Shown: positions 53,811 to 63,925, counted from the first letter of the stretch. The stretch: DNA of 64,000 nucleotides from COE1 sp045579665 (GCA_045579665.1 JAZNMO010000041.1:17089-81088), one strand, 5' to 3'. Notes: generated by a model not told the origin, from the sequence alone. A program made the numbers and translations.

Positions 53811-55295
53811 TTAGCCAAAGTATGCATCCAATGCATCCTGAATCTGGTTCTTGTATGTTTCCTGGAACTGAGCAGGTGTAACCTCTCCTCTGATAAGTCC
53901 AGAGAAGTCATAGCTGATACCTAAGCTGTTCCAAAGCTCAAATGTCTCTCTGCTTCCTACATCATACATAACGTCGAAATTCTCGTTCTGAAGCTGCTCA
54001 TCCTTAGCAGTAACTGCATACCACCAGAATAATGTTTCCTCATCATCACGAACAGATGTATCGCCATCATACCAGTTCCACATATCGTACAATACGTTGT
54101 AAACTCTCTCAGGATCCTCAATACCTGCAGGAATGATATAGTACTCACCAGCAGATACCTTACCAGCGTTTGTCTCCTGATTACCTGAAGGTCCTACAGG
54201 CCACTGAACATATACTGTATCAAATGATAATGTTGTTCCGTTTGCACCGTTATAATCGTAATCAGCCTTATCTGCTGCAATCCATGCTGCTGATGGCCAG
54301 AATGCAATATTACCCTCACGATACTGACCTCTCATAGTAGTTGAGTCATCTCCACTCTCAAAGTCATATGGGAAACATACGTTATATGTGTTATACATAT
54401 CAGAAATCATCTGTAAAGCTTCACCTGTCTCTGTAGAAGAAAGCTCTTCTGTTGTACCAGCTGCAACGCTACCGCCGTTACTCATCATTAACTGCTCAAA
54501 TGTCTCTGAGATAAAACCACAGTAACCATACTGGTCAATCTGTCCATCTCCATCTGTATCCTGTGTTAACTTCTGGCAGTACTCAATGAACTTATCCCAT
54601 GTCCACTCGCCTCTAGCATAAAGCTCTCTAGGGTCCTCTAAGTTGTTATCCTCTAACATCTGTCTATTAAATGCTAATGGATATGTTGCTTCTATTGTAG
54701 AAGCAGCCTCAACTCTCTTAAGAATGCAAGCCTTTCCATCACCAAGGTCAAGATATTTGATGTTCTTCTGTGTTGTGAAAAGATCATCATCTGCAGGCAA
54801 AACAGTCTTCATATCTGTTGCAAGACCATTTAATGCTGCTGGAATACCAAATGAAAGCTCTACTAAGTAGATATCACACTCCGGGTCACCTGCTAAGATA
54901 GAGTTATTAATGGACTCAACTGTTCCATTATATGTAAGGTTCGTCCAGTAAAACTCACAATTGTAATCCTCTTCAATTGTAGCAACATTATCAAACTTAA
55001 GATGGGCTACATCAAGACCTGAGTAAGAAGGGTCATCCTCAACTGACACATGAGAACTATCATAATACTGTTTCCACCAAGAACCAATCGTAAGAATTCT
55101 CGTCTCATCTGAAGCACTTGCACTCTTATCTGTATCAGCACTTGTATCGGCCTCATCAGCAGTTGCGCTCTGCTCTGTCTTTGTTGTATCCTGCGTTGTA
55201 TCTGTACTTGTAGTTGTATCGCTGCCACATCCTACAGCTGTTGCTGTCATGACGGTTGCAAGGCCAAGTGCGATTGCTTTTTTCTTATTCATCAT
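53811..55295 (-). CDS. family-1 extracellular solute-binding lipoprotein
   Basis: A 494-aa substrate-binding protein of a carbohydrate ABC importer. Signal peptide ends in ATAVGCGSD, a lipobox-like site with Cys23; a Ser/Thr/Asp-rich linker (about 25-65) leads into the family-1 binding fold (about 66-490). EYCQKLTQDTDGDGQIDQYGYCG and GREGNIAFWP-like YREGNIAFWPSAAW are typical family-1 segments; the former resembles a Ca2+ loop. GGAGGG precedes the ATG. It lies between the triple-module lipoprotein and GH130 genes, with two permease genes upstream, so it should be the capture protein of this importer. Confidence 0.92.
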   Translation of the reverse strand: MMNKKKAIALGLATVMTATAVGCGSDTTTSTDTTQDTTKTEQSATADEADTSADTDKSASASDETRILTIGSWWKQYYDSSHVSVEDDPSYSGLDVAHLKFDNVATIEEDYNCEFYWTNLTYNGTVESINNSILAGDPECDIYLVELSFGIPAALNGLATDMKTVLPADDDLFTTQKNIKYLDLGDGKACILKRVEAASTIEATYPLAFNRQMLEDNNLEDPRELYARGEWTWDKFIEYCQKLTQDTDGDGQIDQYGYCGFISETFEQLMMSNGGSVAAGTTEELSSTETGEALQMISDMYNTYNVCFPYDFESGDDSTTMRGQYREGNIAFWPSAAWIAADKADYDYNGANGTTLSFDTVYVQWPVGPSGNQETNAGKVSAGEYYIIPAGIEDPERVYNVLYDMWNWYDGDTSVRDDEETLFWWYAVTAKDEQLQNENFDVMYDVGSRETFELWNSLGISYDFSGLIRGEVTPAQFQETYKNQIQDALDAYFG

Positions 55296-55320
55296 CTTTT
55301 ATTCCCTCCAATTATAGAAA

Positions 55321-57225
55321 TTAGTTTGCATTTCCGATTGAAACACTATATACTTCCCAAGCTGAATCCGATTCACACTGCAATACATTACCCCATGTGC
55401 TTGGGTCATCACCACAGAACTGGGCAATCTGCTCATAGGTTACCTGACACGTACCATTGCTGCAAACCGACTTTCCATTATTGCCATCGCCTACTCTCAT
55501 CCAGCCTGCCGCTGCACCTGGCATTACAATCCACATATTGCCTGTTTCACTTGCGTACTTAACTGTAATAACAGAACCTGGTACTAATAATGCCTGCTGC
55601 TCAGGTGTAAGCTCTACACCATCCTGACACCATGCATCTGCCTTCTTCTCAAAACCATCAATGTTTGTAGCACCGCTAACCATCTTCATCTCGCCCTTAG
55701 TACCAACTCTTACGCCGTATACCTCCCAAGCGGAATCTGATTCACACTGTAAGGTTGTTCCCCAAGTGCTCTTATCTTCACCACAGATAGCTGCAATCTG
55801 CTCATATGTTACATAGCACTTACCGTTATAACATACTGACTTACCACCATCAGCTACACGGCTCCAGCCAACTGTTGCACCTGGCATTACTACCCAAAGA
55901 TTTCCTGATTCACTTGTATAATCAATCTCAAGAACTGAACCCGGAACTAAAGCATCAATTACCTCCTGGGGCATCTCTACACCATCCTGGCACCAAGCAT
56001 CTGCCTTCTTTGCAAAGTCAGGTACTTCAACTGCATTAGAACATGTAATAACAGGGCTCTTCTGACCAACTGTTACACTGTATACCTCCCAAGCTGAGTC
56101 TGACTCACACTGTAAGGTTGTTCCCCAAGTAGACTTATCCTCACCACAGATCGCTGCAATCTGCTCATATGTAATCTGTGCGATATTTCCTGAACCGTTG
56201 ATATATGCCTTACCGTTGTTACCATCACCTACACGGCTCCAGCCAACTGTTGCACCTGGCATTACTACCCACATATTACCTGTTTCACTCTTGTACTCGA
56301 TTTCAATTACAGAGCCTGGTACTAATGCATCAATTACTTCCTGAGGCATATCTACACCAGCCTGTGCCCATGCATCTGCCTTCACCTCAAAGCCTTCTAC
56401 CTTAACACCACCTGTTACTACAGCAAGGTTAGATAAATCCTTACCTGAGCTTTCAAAGCCTGCAGGAGCTACGAATGCAACAGATGAATCAGCTTCAATT
56501 AAGTTACCAGAAGCATCTAAGAAACGAATATCATCTATATAAAGACTTGCATTTCCGTTACCTTCTTCTACACCATTGTCTGTGTCCTTTTCAATCATAA
56601 TAATATTCGCTGCATCTGCAATAAACTTCTCGTTATCCTTAATCTCTGAGATTGCCAAATTAGGATTCTTCTTTGGAAGATATACAGCCCATGGATCCTT
56701 TGCTTCTGCTAAGTCAGCACCATACCATGAAACGATACTTCCTGAACAAGCACTAAATCCTCCTGTTGGATACTCTGAAAAAATAGTCATCTCAATCCTT
56801 GCTACATCTGCCACTTTACTGCCAAGCATACTTGAAATATCAAATGCTACATACGGTACCTTTGCATCCATGTTCTTGACGTAAAGAGCCTTGCTACCAT
56901 TGTAGTCAACGATAGATAACTCAGAGTTGTCTGCATTAGCCGGCTGTGTATACAGAGAAACAAATCCCATGTTACCATCTTCAAAATCGATACTTGCCGG
57001 TAACTTCTCTGCTACCTCTGTCTTCACTTCTTCTTTTACTTCTTCTTTTACTTCTGCTTTCTGTTCTACATTTTCCTTTACTGTAGCATCATCTGTTGTG
57101 GTTGTCTGTTCTGCTCCACCGCACGCTGTCAATGACAGCACCATTGTTCCTGTAAGAACACTCGCTAAGAATTTCTTTCCTTTCAACTTTTTCTTCCTCC
57201 TTATACTTTGTTTCATTTTTTGCAT
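55321..57225 (-). CDS. lipoprotein with three tandem carbohydrate-binding-like modules
   Basis: I do not recognise a named family. The 634-aa protein has a lipobox (LTACGG, Cys35), a charged linker (about 38-74), a jelly-roll-like domain (about 75-240), and three modules of about 110 residues (about 270-388, 398-508, 522-632). Each module repeats WVVMPGATVGW or a close form, TYEQIA, CGEDKSTWG, LQCESDSAWEVYSV; paired Cys residues could form a disulfide. Surface Trp residues and the C-terminal strand pattern fit glycan-binding modules. AGGGGG precedes the ATG. Its place between permease and solute-binding protein genes suggests a surface role in glycan capture; this is inferred. Confidence 0.8.
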   Translation of the reverse strand: MQKMKQSIRRKKKLKGKKFLASVLTGTMVLSLTACGGAEQTTTTDDATVKENVEQKAEVKEEVKEEVKTEVAEKLPASIDFEDGNMGFVSLYTQPANADNSELSIVDYNGSKALYVKNMDAKVPYVAFDISSMLGSKVADVARIEMTIFSEYPTGGFSACSGSIVSWYGADLAEAKDPWAVYLPKKNPNLAISEIKDNEKFIADAANIIMIEKDTDNGVEEGNGNASLYIDDIRFLDASGNLIEADSSVAFVAPAGFESSGKDLSNLAVVTGGVKVEGFEVKADAWAQAGVDMPQEVIDALVPGSVIEIEYKSETGNMWVVMPGATVGWSRVGDGNNGKAYINGSGNIAQITYEQIAAICGEDKSTWGTTLQCESDSAWEVYSVTVGQKSPVITCSNAVEVPDFAKKADAWCQDGVEMPQEVIDALVPGSVLEIDYTSESGNLWVVMPGATVGWSRVADGGKSVCYNGKCYVTYEQIAAICGEDKSTWGTTLQCESDSAWEVYGVRVGTKGEMKMVSGATNIDGFEKKADAWCQDGVELTPEQQALLVPGSVITVKYASETGNMWIVMPGAAAGWMRVGDGNNGKSVCSNGTCQVTYEQIAQFCGDDPSTWGNVLQCESDSAWEVYSVSIGNAN

Positions 57226-57254
57226 GTGAAATTTCCCCCTAAGGATTGCTCACA

Positions 57255-58229
57255 TTAACCTACAATACCACTACGCTCTACACCCTCAATGAAGTGTCTC
57301 TGTAATAAGATGTAAATCAATACAATCGGCAATACTACAAGCATAATACCTGCATCCAGATACAGTTCCTGAATGGTTGTATCCAAGATTTGGTCTGCAT
57401 TCGCAATCGTCGCCTGTAAAGATGAAATCTTTTTACTGATTACTATGTCTTCGCTGACCACAAACAGCCCTGCATAGAAAGTATCATTGAACTGCCATAC
57501 CAGTGAGAATACCGCTACTGTGATGACAGATGGCATAGCGTTTACTAACATGATGCGGAAATATGTATACCATGTTCCACATCCATCCACCAAAGCTGCC
57601 TCCTCAATTTCCTTTGGAAGCCCTCTGAAGAACTGATTAAAAATATAAATATAAAGTCCTGATCTTAATCCACAGCCAAATACCGTCATAATATACATCG
57701 GTATCGGGCTACCCATCAAATTCAGTGCTTCGCCAAATATCAAGGTACAAAGTCCAAACGGATCAAAATCTTTAAAGGTCATATAAATTGGAAGCATGAT
57801 AGTGTGTGAAGGAATAACAATCATCACTACCACACAACCAAACAACAGCTTCTTAAACGGAAAATCAAATCTTGCAAATCCATAGCCTACCATAGAACAC
57901 ACCAAAATCTGAATTACCATTAGTGATACCGTATAGAGCAAATCCTTTGCCATGGTTGGAAGATACTCAATTCTCTCCCATACCAACTGATACCTTTCTA
58001 ATGTCGGATTATGCGGAAGGATATATACCATTGGATTATACGCATCTCTATCCGATGAAATAGAATTAACAAAGATACCGATAATTGGCGATAATATCAC
58101 ATAGCATACACCAATTACAATTGCAAATCTTACGATATTTACTGCAAGGTTCTTCACATCATTGAATAAACTCTTGCGCTGGTCACTATCCCTAAGAGTG
58201 GCCTTAAAACTTTCGATATATTGCTTCAT
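57255..58229 (-). CDS. carbohydrate ABC transporter permease, MalG-like
   Basis: A 324-aa inner-membrane permease with about six membrane segments. The C-terminal EEAALVDGCGTWYTYFRIMLVNAMPS is the EAA loop that docks on the ATPase. AGGAGG lies about 7 bases before the ATG at 58229; an in-frame start at 58286 would overlap the preceding permease gene. With the MalF-like neighbour it forms the channel for the family-1 binding protein. No ATPase gene is seen, so it probably uses a shared MsmK-type ATPase encoded elsewhere, as is common in Firmicutes. Confidence 0.92.
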   Translation of the reverse strand: MKQYIESFKATLRDSDQRKSLFNDVKNLAVNIVRFAIVIGVCYVILSPIIGIFVNSISSDRDAYNPMVYILPHNPTLERYQLVWERIEYLPTMAKDLLYTVSLMVIQILVCSMVGYGFARFDFPFKKLLFGCVVVMIVIPSHTIMLPIYMTFKDFDPFGLCTLIFGEALNLMGSPIPMYIMTVFGCGLRSGLYIYIFNQFFRGLPKEIEEAALVDGCGTWYTYFRIMLVNAMPSVITVAVFSLVWQFNDTFYAGLFVVSEDIVISKKISSLQATIANADQILDTTIQELYLDAGIMLVVLPIVLIYILLQRHFIEGVERSGIVG

Positions 58230-58248
58230 TTTAATTCCTCCTAGTCCC

Positions 58249-59181
58249 TTAGTTATAGTAGAATGTTTTCTTCTGAATAAAGCCAACTACTGCAACGAGA
58301 ATTGCACAAGTAACAATTGTACTCACCAAACTGAATACAGAGCTCAATCCATAATTAAACTGTTTAAACGCTGTGTTATATGCCAGTGTGACAACCTCAC
58401 TCTCTGCAAAATTATCTACAATGGTGTATACCACGTTTGTAATGATATGAGGCATTACCATCGGGAAGGTAATCTTCCAGAAAGTCTCATAGCCTGTAGC
58501 ACCCTCAATCTTGGCTACCTCATAGAGTGAACCTGGAATTGACTGTAATGCTGCGATGAAGATAATAATCTGTACTCCAGAAGCAGAGATAATATCATTA
58601 ATTCGCTGTACCGCTGCCATAACGTAATCAAGTAACGCTACTGGAAGTCCCAAATCCATAAACAAATCTACAAAATAATCAATGCTGACTACCGCTCCTG
58701 CACCAGATGCTCCGCTCGAAAGCTCGGATGACATAGTGGAAATACCACCTGACATCATTGCCTCAGACAGCTCCATTGCTGACTGAATGGCACTGGAGTT
58801 AAAGATAATCGGCAGGAAGAAGATGGCTCTCACCAAAAATCTTCCTGGGAATTTCTTATTCAAAAGCATTGCCATAAACAAGCTAAAGAAAGTAATCAAC
58901 GGTACATCTACCAACATATTTCCGATAGAGCTTGTTAATACCTGTTTAAATTCCGGATGCACTCTAAAGGCATAAATAAAATTATCAAATCCTACTGACT
59001 CTAATGTATATCCCACTACATTCGGATCCATCCCAATCTTCGAGAACGAGAACTGAACCGTCATAAACAAGGAACGAACATAAAACACCATGAAGCCAAA
59101 CAACCACGGTAATATAAACAATAATCCGCTTCTCATACGCTTCTGAATAAGGGTCATTTTCTTTGTCTTTACTTTTCTCAA
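58249..59181 (-). CDS. carbohydrate ABC transporter permease, MalF-like
   Basis: A 310-aa permease with about six membrane segments and the EAA loop YEVAKIEGATGYETFWKITFPMVMP. The start is a TTG placed directly after the stop of the DUF5696-like gene, 7 bases after a GGAGGG that lies inside that gene, so translation is coupled; ATG at 59157 is a possible alternative. A low-complexity Ser/Gly loop (SGGISTMSSELSSGASGAG) between membrane segments is unusual. Pairs with the MalG-like permease downstream. Confidence 0.92.
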   Translation of the reverse strand: MRKVKTKKMTLIQKRMRSGLLFILPWLFGFMVFYVRSLFMTVQFSFSKIGMDPNVVGYTLESVGFDNFIYAFRVHPEFKQVLTSSIGNMLVDVPLITFFSLFMAMLLNKKFPGRFLVRAIFFLPIIFNSSAIQSAMELSEAMMSGGISTMSSELSSGASGAGAVVSIDYFVDLFMDLGLPVALLDYVMAAVQRINDIISASGVQIIIFIAALQSIPGSLYEVAKIEGATGYETFWKITFPMVMPHIITNVVYTIVDNFAESEVVTLAYNTAFKQFNYGLSSVFSLVSTIVTCAILVAVVGFIQKKTFYYN

Positions 59182-61791
59182 TTAATTTCCCTCCATTCTA
59201 TAGCTTCTTGCCGGAATCTGTACTCCGTCAGCTGTTCTTGCTTCATCATTATAATTTAGGTAAATGGTTACACCATTGTCGTAGCTTACCTTACGAACTC
59301 CCTCTTCAAAGATTTCATGATTTACCATCTGTGCACCACTTACATACTGTAATGCCTCATTTACCTGTCCGTAGATATCTACCGCCTCATTCTTCCATAC
59401 CTCGTAGGTAGTTGCATAGTAACGGTTCAGTGCTGTCTTCTTCATTTCACTTGACTCATCCCAAGTAAATACATAATGTGGTGCTGCACCATACTCAATC
59501 ATATTCAGTACAATACCTGTCATATCCTCTGCATCGTAGAAGTTCAGAAGCGAGGTCGAGTAATCAATACATCCGTGAATAATCATCTCGTACAATGGAA
59601 TATCCTCATCCACAACAGAATACTCATTATGTGAAATCGGTGCATTGATAATATCTGTTAAATATCCAAAGCTGTAATCATTTGCCGAGTCAGCCATCAG
59701 GTTCTTACCTGTATCTTCAAGCTTTTCCCACTGTCCAAGCACGATTTCGAGTGCTTCTTCTCTGTCAATGATATTGGTTCTCTTCTTATCTGAGCTTAAA
59801 TAATTACCTAAATCTCTAAGAGCAATACCTTCAATATCATATTTGCTTACCTTATTGGTAAATTTCTCTACATATCTTGGCAGATACTTTGGAGATAAGA
59901 TATCGTATAGATTCTCCATATATCCAAGTGATGAGGTATTACGAAGTGTAGTTGGGTTAAGCAGACCAAAACCTGCTACATATCCTGCACCGTAATATCT
60001 TGCACCCTCTGCCTCATAATTAAATCCATCATCTGCATAGGTTACCTTCTGCAATGCCACATCTGCATAGAAGCGTCCGCCATTTGACTCAACAGTGTTG
60101 CTAAGTGACTCAAGTCCCTTCACACCGCCAAGCTTTGAGGTTACCTTTAATTTATCCACTGCGTCATGATAGAAGCCTTTATTCATCCAACCCTGATAGT
60201 TCATTACCTGATTGGTAATTCCTAAGTCTGCAAGCTCATTTGAAATTGCTTCTGCTTCCTCAAAGGTTGTCATTGCAAAGTTTCTAAGGTACTGTACACC
60301 TAAGAAATGAGCTGTTTCTCTTACGCCACCGATGATGTCGTAATAAAAAGGAATATCTCCTGTTGCATTTCCTGCGGTCAATACACCGTCCTCAATCAGC
60401 TGATTACGATAGTAATTTGCAAGTCCTGCATAACCCTTATTCTCTTTGGTTAAGAAGCTGTATCTGACTGTAAGATTTGCATCATACATATCAGGCTCTA
60501 ATACATATACATCCGTAATCGCATCGCCGAACATCGATAAGTTATCTGCTGTTCTTAATACAAAGGTTGGATATACATAGTTGTACTCATTATATACACC
60601 TGAAACACCAGCTGTCAGGTTGGCAAGTGTCTTACCCTCCTCAATTACTGCCAACACACTGCTGTTCTCTCTGCAAATACCAAACAATGGAAGTCTTGCA
60701 GAATCAGCAATATCTGTTGTTGTATAATTCACTGCTAATGGGTCCATATCATAGATGTACTGCGAATAGTTAGCTGCCTTAAGCTTTCCATTATTAAAGT
60801 GAATAACAGAACCTGAACCATTTGGTACCACTAAGTAGCCATTCTCATCCTTACCACCTGCTGCCATATAACGGAGCAACTGGATTCTGTATACAGAAGC
60901 GCCGCCAAACTCTTCAATACCAGATACCGGGATGGAAACCTTTAAGCCATCCTCCTCAAGTCTATACTCAAGAGGAATCTTGAAGGAAATCGGCATAGCC
61001 ACCTCTACTCCTGCAAGCGCCATCTGCTCTTTGTAATCCGCATCCGTCCAGCCTGCTGATTCAAACCATCCCTTTACCTTGGCAATCGTCTTTACATTCT
61101 TCTGTACAACACCGTTAAGCTCTAACATCCCCGGTGCCTTTTCGCTTTCCAAATAATATCTGTAAAGCGAAGTTGCTTCCTTTTCTGTCAAAGCTGCTGC
61201 CACAGCATCAAGCTTTTCCTTCATGATATAAATTGGAAGATTGCCTGTCTTACTGGTTTCAAAATCACCTACGGTATAGATGTATCTGATACCATTTTCA
61301 ATCGTCTGTGCCTCCAGCTGACCTCTTTCAACTGCCATACTGTAGGAATCGAAGGTTCCACTCTTTACATCCTTGTTATAATACTGAAGTATGAACTGTG
61401 ACTTTAAATAATTCATATTCGTTTTGTTTGCCACTGCATCCTCATCAGCGTCAACAGGATTTGAATATGTAGTCTCACCGTTTCTCTTATCGTATACAGC
61501 CACAACCGCTGTTTCTGTATTGGTATAAAGCTTTAAGCTTTCATTTTCTGTAACAAGCACCATATCTGCTACATCTGATTTTGCTTCCTTTACTGCCTCA
61601 AACTCACTTCCCTGCTCATACTCGTAGCTTTTTGTCAGGAAGTCCTCATAGCGGTCATAAAGTACATAATGCACCAGATAATATCCCAGATAACTGCCTC
61701 CTGCTACTGCTGCAATTGCAAGAATAATCAGCAGAATACGCTTTGTGAGGCTCATAGGGCGCTTTATTTTGTTTTTCTTTACTTTACTCAT
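59182..61791 (-). CDS. membrane-anchored DUF5696-like protein, candidate glycosidase
   Basis: An 869-aa protein with a basic N-terminus, one membrane segment (about 17-39) and a large outside part. It resembles the DUF5696 family found near sugar ABC genes in Firmicutes (recognised from memory). Residues about 40-475 are beta-rich; about 476-815 look like a (beta/alpha)8 barrel (FEEAEAISNELADLGITNQV, GIALRDLGNYL, NLMADSANDY); the end (GVRKVSYDNGVTIYLNYN) looks like the beta-sandwich that closes many glycosidases. Asp660 and Asp701 are candidate catalytic residues. The family has no proven activity known to me. It is coupled to the MalF-like gene by an abutting stop/start. Confidence 0.8.
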   Translation of the reverse strand: MSKVKKNKIKRPMSLTKRILLIILAIAAVAGGSYLGYYLVHYVLYDRYEDFLTKSYEYEQGSEFEAVKEAKSDVADMVLVTENESLKLYTNTETAVVAVYDKRNGETTYSNPVDADEDAVANKTNMNYLKSQFILQYYNKDVKSGTFDSYSMAVERGQLEAQTIENGIRYIYTVGDFETSKTGNLPIYIMKEKLDAVAAALTEKEATSLYRYYLESEKAPGMLELNGVVQKNVKTIAKVKGWFESAGWTDADYKEQMALAGVEVAMPISFKIPLEYRLEEDGLKVSIPVSGIEEFGGASVYRIQLLRYMAAGGKDENGYLVVPNGSGSVIHFNNGKLKAANYSQYIYDMDPLAVNYTTTDIADSARLPLFGICRENSSVLAVIEEGKTLANLTAGVSGVYNEYNYVYPTFVLRTADNLSMFGDAITDVYVLEPDMYDANLTVRYSFLTKENKGYAGLANYYRNQLIEDGVLTAGNATGDIPFYYDIIGGVRETAHFLGVQYLRNFAMTTFEEAEAISNELADLGITNQVMNYQGWMNKGFYHDAVDKLKVTSKLGGVKGLESLSNTVESNGGRFYADVALQKVTYADDGFNYEAEGARYYGAGYVAGFGLLNPTTLRNTSSLGYMENLYDILSPKYLPRYVEKFTNKVSKYDIEGIALRDLGNYLSSDKKRTNIIDREEALEIVLGQWEKLEDTGKNLMADSANDYSFGYLTDIINAPISHNEYSVVDEDIPLYEMIIHGCIDYSTSLLNFYDAEDMTGIVLNMIEYGAAPHYVFTWDESSEMKKTALNRYYATTYEVWKNEAVDIYGQVNEALQYVSGAQMVNHEIFEEGVRKVSYDNGVTIYLNYNDEARTADGVQIPARSYRMEGN

Positions 61792-61804
61792 TACCTATGC
61801 CCCC

Positions 61805-62437
61805 TTATGACCAGAATATAATCTCTGTATAAATACTCTTAAAGAACACTACTACTGCACTTATCATGTTACTCACAAGAAGCACTACGAAAATGATAAT
61901 CAGCATCGCAACAAAGGTTAAAAACAATGTAATCAAGGTCTTTCCCAAGGTATAATTATGAACCTGCATAATGCCCATCAGCATCAGAATCAATCCATAT
62001 GCAATACCTACACCAATTAACATGGTATAAAACGCTGCTTCATCATTGGATACCATCTGACTCATAATCGTACCTGCAAAAAGCACTACAGTGATAGGGA
62101 ATGTCGAATAGCCAACCGCAATCGCGATATCCTTTAATCTTCCTTCACCCTCCATCAAACAGGTAACTGCCCAGTTACCAACGCAGATTAACAGGTAAAA
62201 CATCATAACGCCCATCAACTCGTAGAGACTATCTACACCCCTTGGGTCCAAATCATTTACAACAAAGCTCGCCAACAAACGATTCACCGTAAAGGCTACC
62301 GAAAAGAGAAATACCAGCACAATAGCTAATGGTACGCTTCCCTTCTCTGCATGGCGTATCCAATAAAATCCGTCCATAGGATGCGAAATCGTATATAACA
62401 TGTATTGCAGCTTTTCTTTAGAAAATGCTTTACTCAT
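61805..62437 (-). CDS. Yip1-family membrane protein
   Basis: A 210-aa polytopic protein with about five membrane segments resembling the bacterial Yip1 domain (NWAVTCLMEGEGRLKDIAIAVGYSTFPI is the characteristic 'GyG/Pf' region; MGIMQVHNYTLGKTLI). Bacterial Yip1 proteins have no settled function. It overlaps the NHL gene by 8 bases and lies 13 bases before the DUF5696-like gene, so the three are translationally linked and probably form one membrane-associated complex (inferred). Confidence 0.8.
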   Translation of the reverse strand: MSKAFSKEKLQYMLYTISHPMDGFYWIRHAEKGSVPLAIVLVFLFSVAFTVNRLLASFVVNDLDPRGVDSLYELMGVMMFYLLICVGNWAVTCLMEGEGRLKDIAIAVGYSTFPITVVLFAGTIMSQMVSNDEAAFYTMLIGVGIAYGLILMLMGIMQVHNYTLGKTLITLFLTFVAMLIIIFVVLLVSNMISAVVVFFKSIYTEIIFWS

Positions 62438-63914
62438 CGATATCGCCTCCCTTCTTTTTCTTTCTTACCTTTTTGACTACAACCACTGCTACTACAACTA
62501 CCATAACACCTGTCAGTAATACACTGGCATTCTCAGTCAGCACCGCATTACGATATCTCTTAAATGCTGTTGAGTAGTAGGTTCTTGCCATACCAATTTC
62601 CAAATATTTCATTGCTTCGATGTAATCACCCGCTGTCAGATATGCCTTACCAATACCAGTATTAGCAAGCTCATTATTCTCATCAAGCTCTAATACTCTT
62701 TCCCAAAGCGCAACTGCAAGTGCTTCATCTCCGTCAAATCTTAAAGCTACAGCTTCATTAATCAAACGTCCATATTCTGTTACTTCAAAGCTGCAAATCT
62801 CACCTGTCGCTGCATCCAGCACTACGATTGTGCTATTCACCTCTTCAATAGCTACAGGCATTGTAAAGGTTCCCTTCTGTGTACCAAGTCCGCCAAAGAT
62901 ATAGAGAAGATTGCCTTCATGGTCATAAGTAAAGATTCTTCCACGTCTTCTGTCCAGACATGAGTAAATACCATCATTGCGATACACAACATCTGTAAAC
63001 TGGGAAGGGCCTGCATAGTCCGTGTTTCCATCTATCTGAAGGTCACCACCTACATTTTCATTCACACCCTTCTTGATAACATCCTCACCCTTTGGATTCA
63101 GTCTTCTTACACCCTGTATTCCTGAAGAATCAATATTAGATGCATATACGAAGCCGTCAGGGTCAATATCAATTCCTGTAAACTCTGTCGGAATGAAAAG
63201 CTGTGATTTAGAACGCTCCTCCTTGGTTGCCAGCTTTCTCCAAAACTTCTCCCAAAGAGTAATCTCTACGTTAATTGTTCCAAAGAAGCCTGTAAACTCA
63301 CCATTTGTTTCGAAAACCATGATACCCTCAAACATCTTCTGTGCGATACAGTAGATACGGTCTGCATAGTCTACAGAAACCTTTAGTGGTGTAAATACAT
63401 ATCCTTCTTCCAATACCTCAGCTGTCGGATTCTCTACAATCTTTGCCAGTGTGCCATCTTCATTTAAAACAACCACTCTGTGATTCTGGGAATCAGCGAT
63501 ATACAGCTGATTTGACTCTGATACCGCCACACCATAAGGTGAATTAAAGGTATCGGCAGTTCCGTTATTATCAAAGCCTGTAATTATCTTTTTTACTGTT
63601 TTCATTGTACTATCCAGTACAACAATTCTGTTATTACCGGTGTCTGCCACAAAAATATCTCCGTCAGTTGACTTACACAAATCCTGAGGTGCTGCAAAGT
63701 CGCCAATGCTCTCTCCCTCATAGGTAAAGCTGTTACCCGCTACGGAATCCAATGGAATATAAGCCGCCGGTGTATATACGATATCCTCACGATAATCATA
63801 ATTATAAGTTGTATAAGGTAATGTCGTTGCCTGCACCACATTTGGCATTCCTGTTGCAAGAATCACTCCTGCAAATACCAGTGCTGCAAGCTGATGTAAT
63901 CTTTTCTTCATCAT
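62430..63914 (-). CDS. secreted membrane-anchored NHL-repeat protein with TPR
   Basis: A 494-aa protein: signal peptide (about 1-29), NHL beta-propeller (about 65-385) with repeats such as GDIFVADTGNNRIVVLD and NQLYIADSQNHRVVVLN, a short TPR segment (about 390-450; ELANTGIGKAYLTAGDYIEAMKYLEIG), and a C-terminal membrane segment (about 463-482) with a KKVRKKKKGG tail that stays inside. The propeller is a scaffold or ligand-binding fold; no catalytic residues are evident. GGGAGG precedes the start. It begins 11 bases after the partial permease gene and overlaps the Yip1 gene. Confidence 0.85.
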   Translation of the reverse strand: MMKKRLHQLAALVFAGVILATGMPNVVQATTLPYTTYNYDYREDIVYTPAAYIPLDSVAGNSFTYEGESIGDFAAPQDLCKSTDGDIFVADTGNNRIVVLDSTMKTVKKIITGFDNNGTADTFNSPYGVAVSESNQLYIADSQNHRVVVLNEDGTLAKIVENPTAEVLEEGYVFTPLKVSVDYADRIYCIAQKMFEGIMVFETNGEFTGFFGTINVEITLWEKFWRKLATKEERSKSQLFIPTEFTGIDIDPDGFVYASNIDSSGIQGVRRLNPKGEDVIKKGVNENVGGDLQIDGNTDYAGPSQFTDVVYRNDGIYSCLDRRRGRIFTYDHEGNLLYIFGGLGTQKGTFTMPVAIEEVNSTIVVLDAATGEICSFEVTEYGRLINEAVALRFDGDEALAVALWERVLELDENNELANTGIGKAYLTAGDYIEAMKYLEIGMARTYYSTAFKRYRNAVLTENASVLLTGVMVVVVAVVVVKKVRKKKKGGDIDE

Positions 63915-63925
63915 TCATCCTCCCT

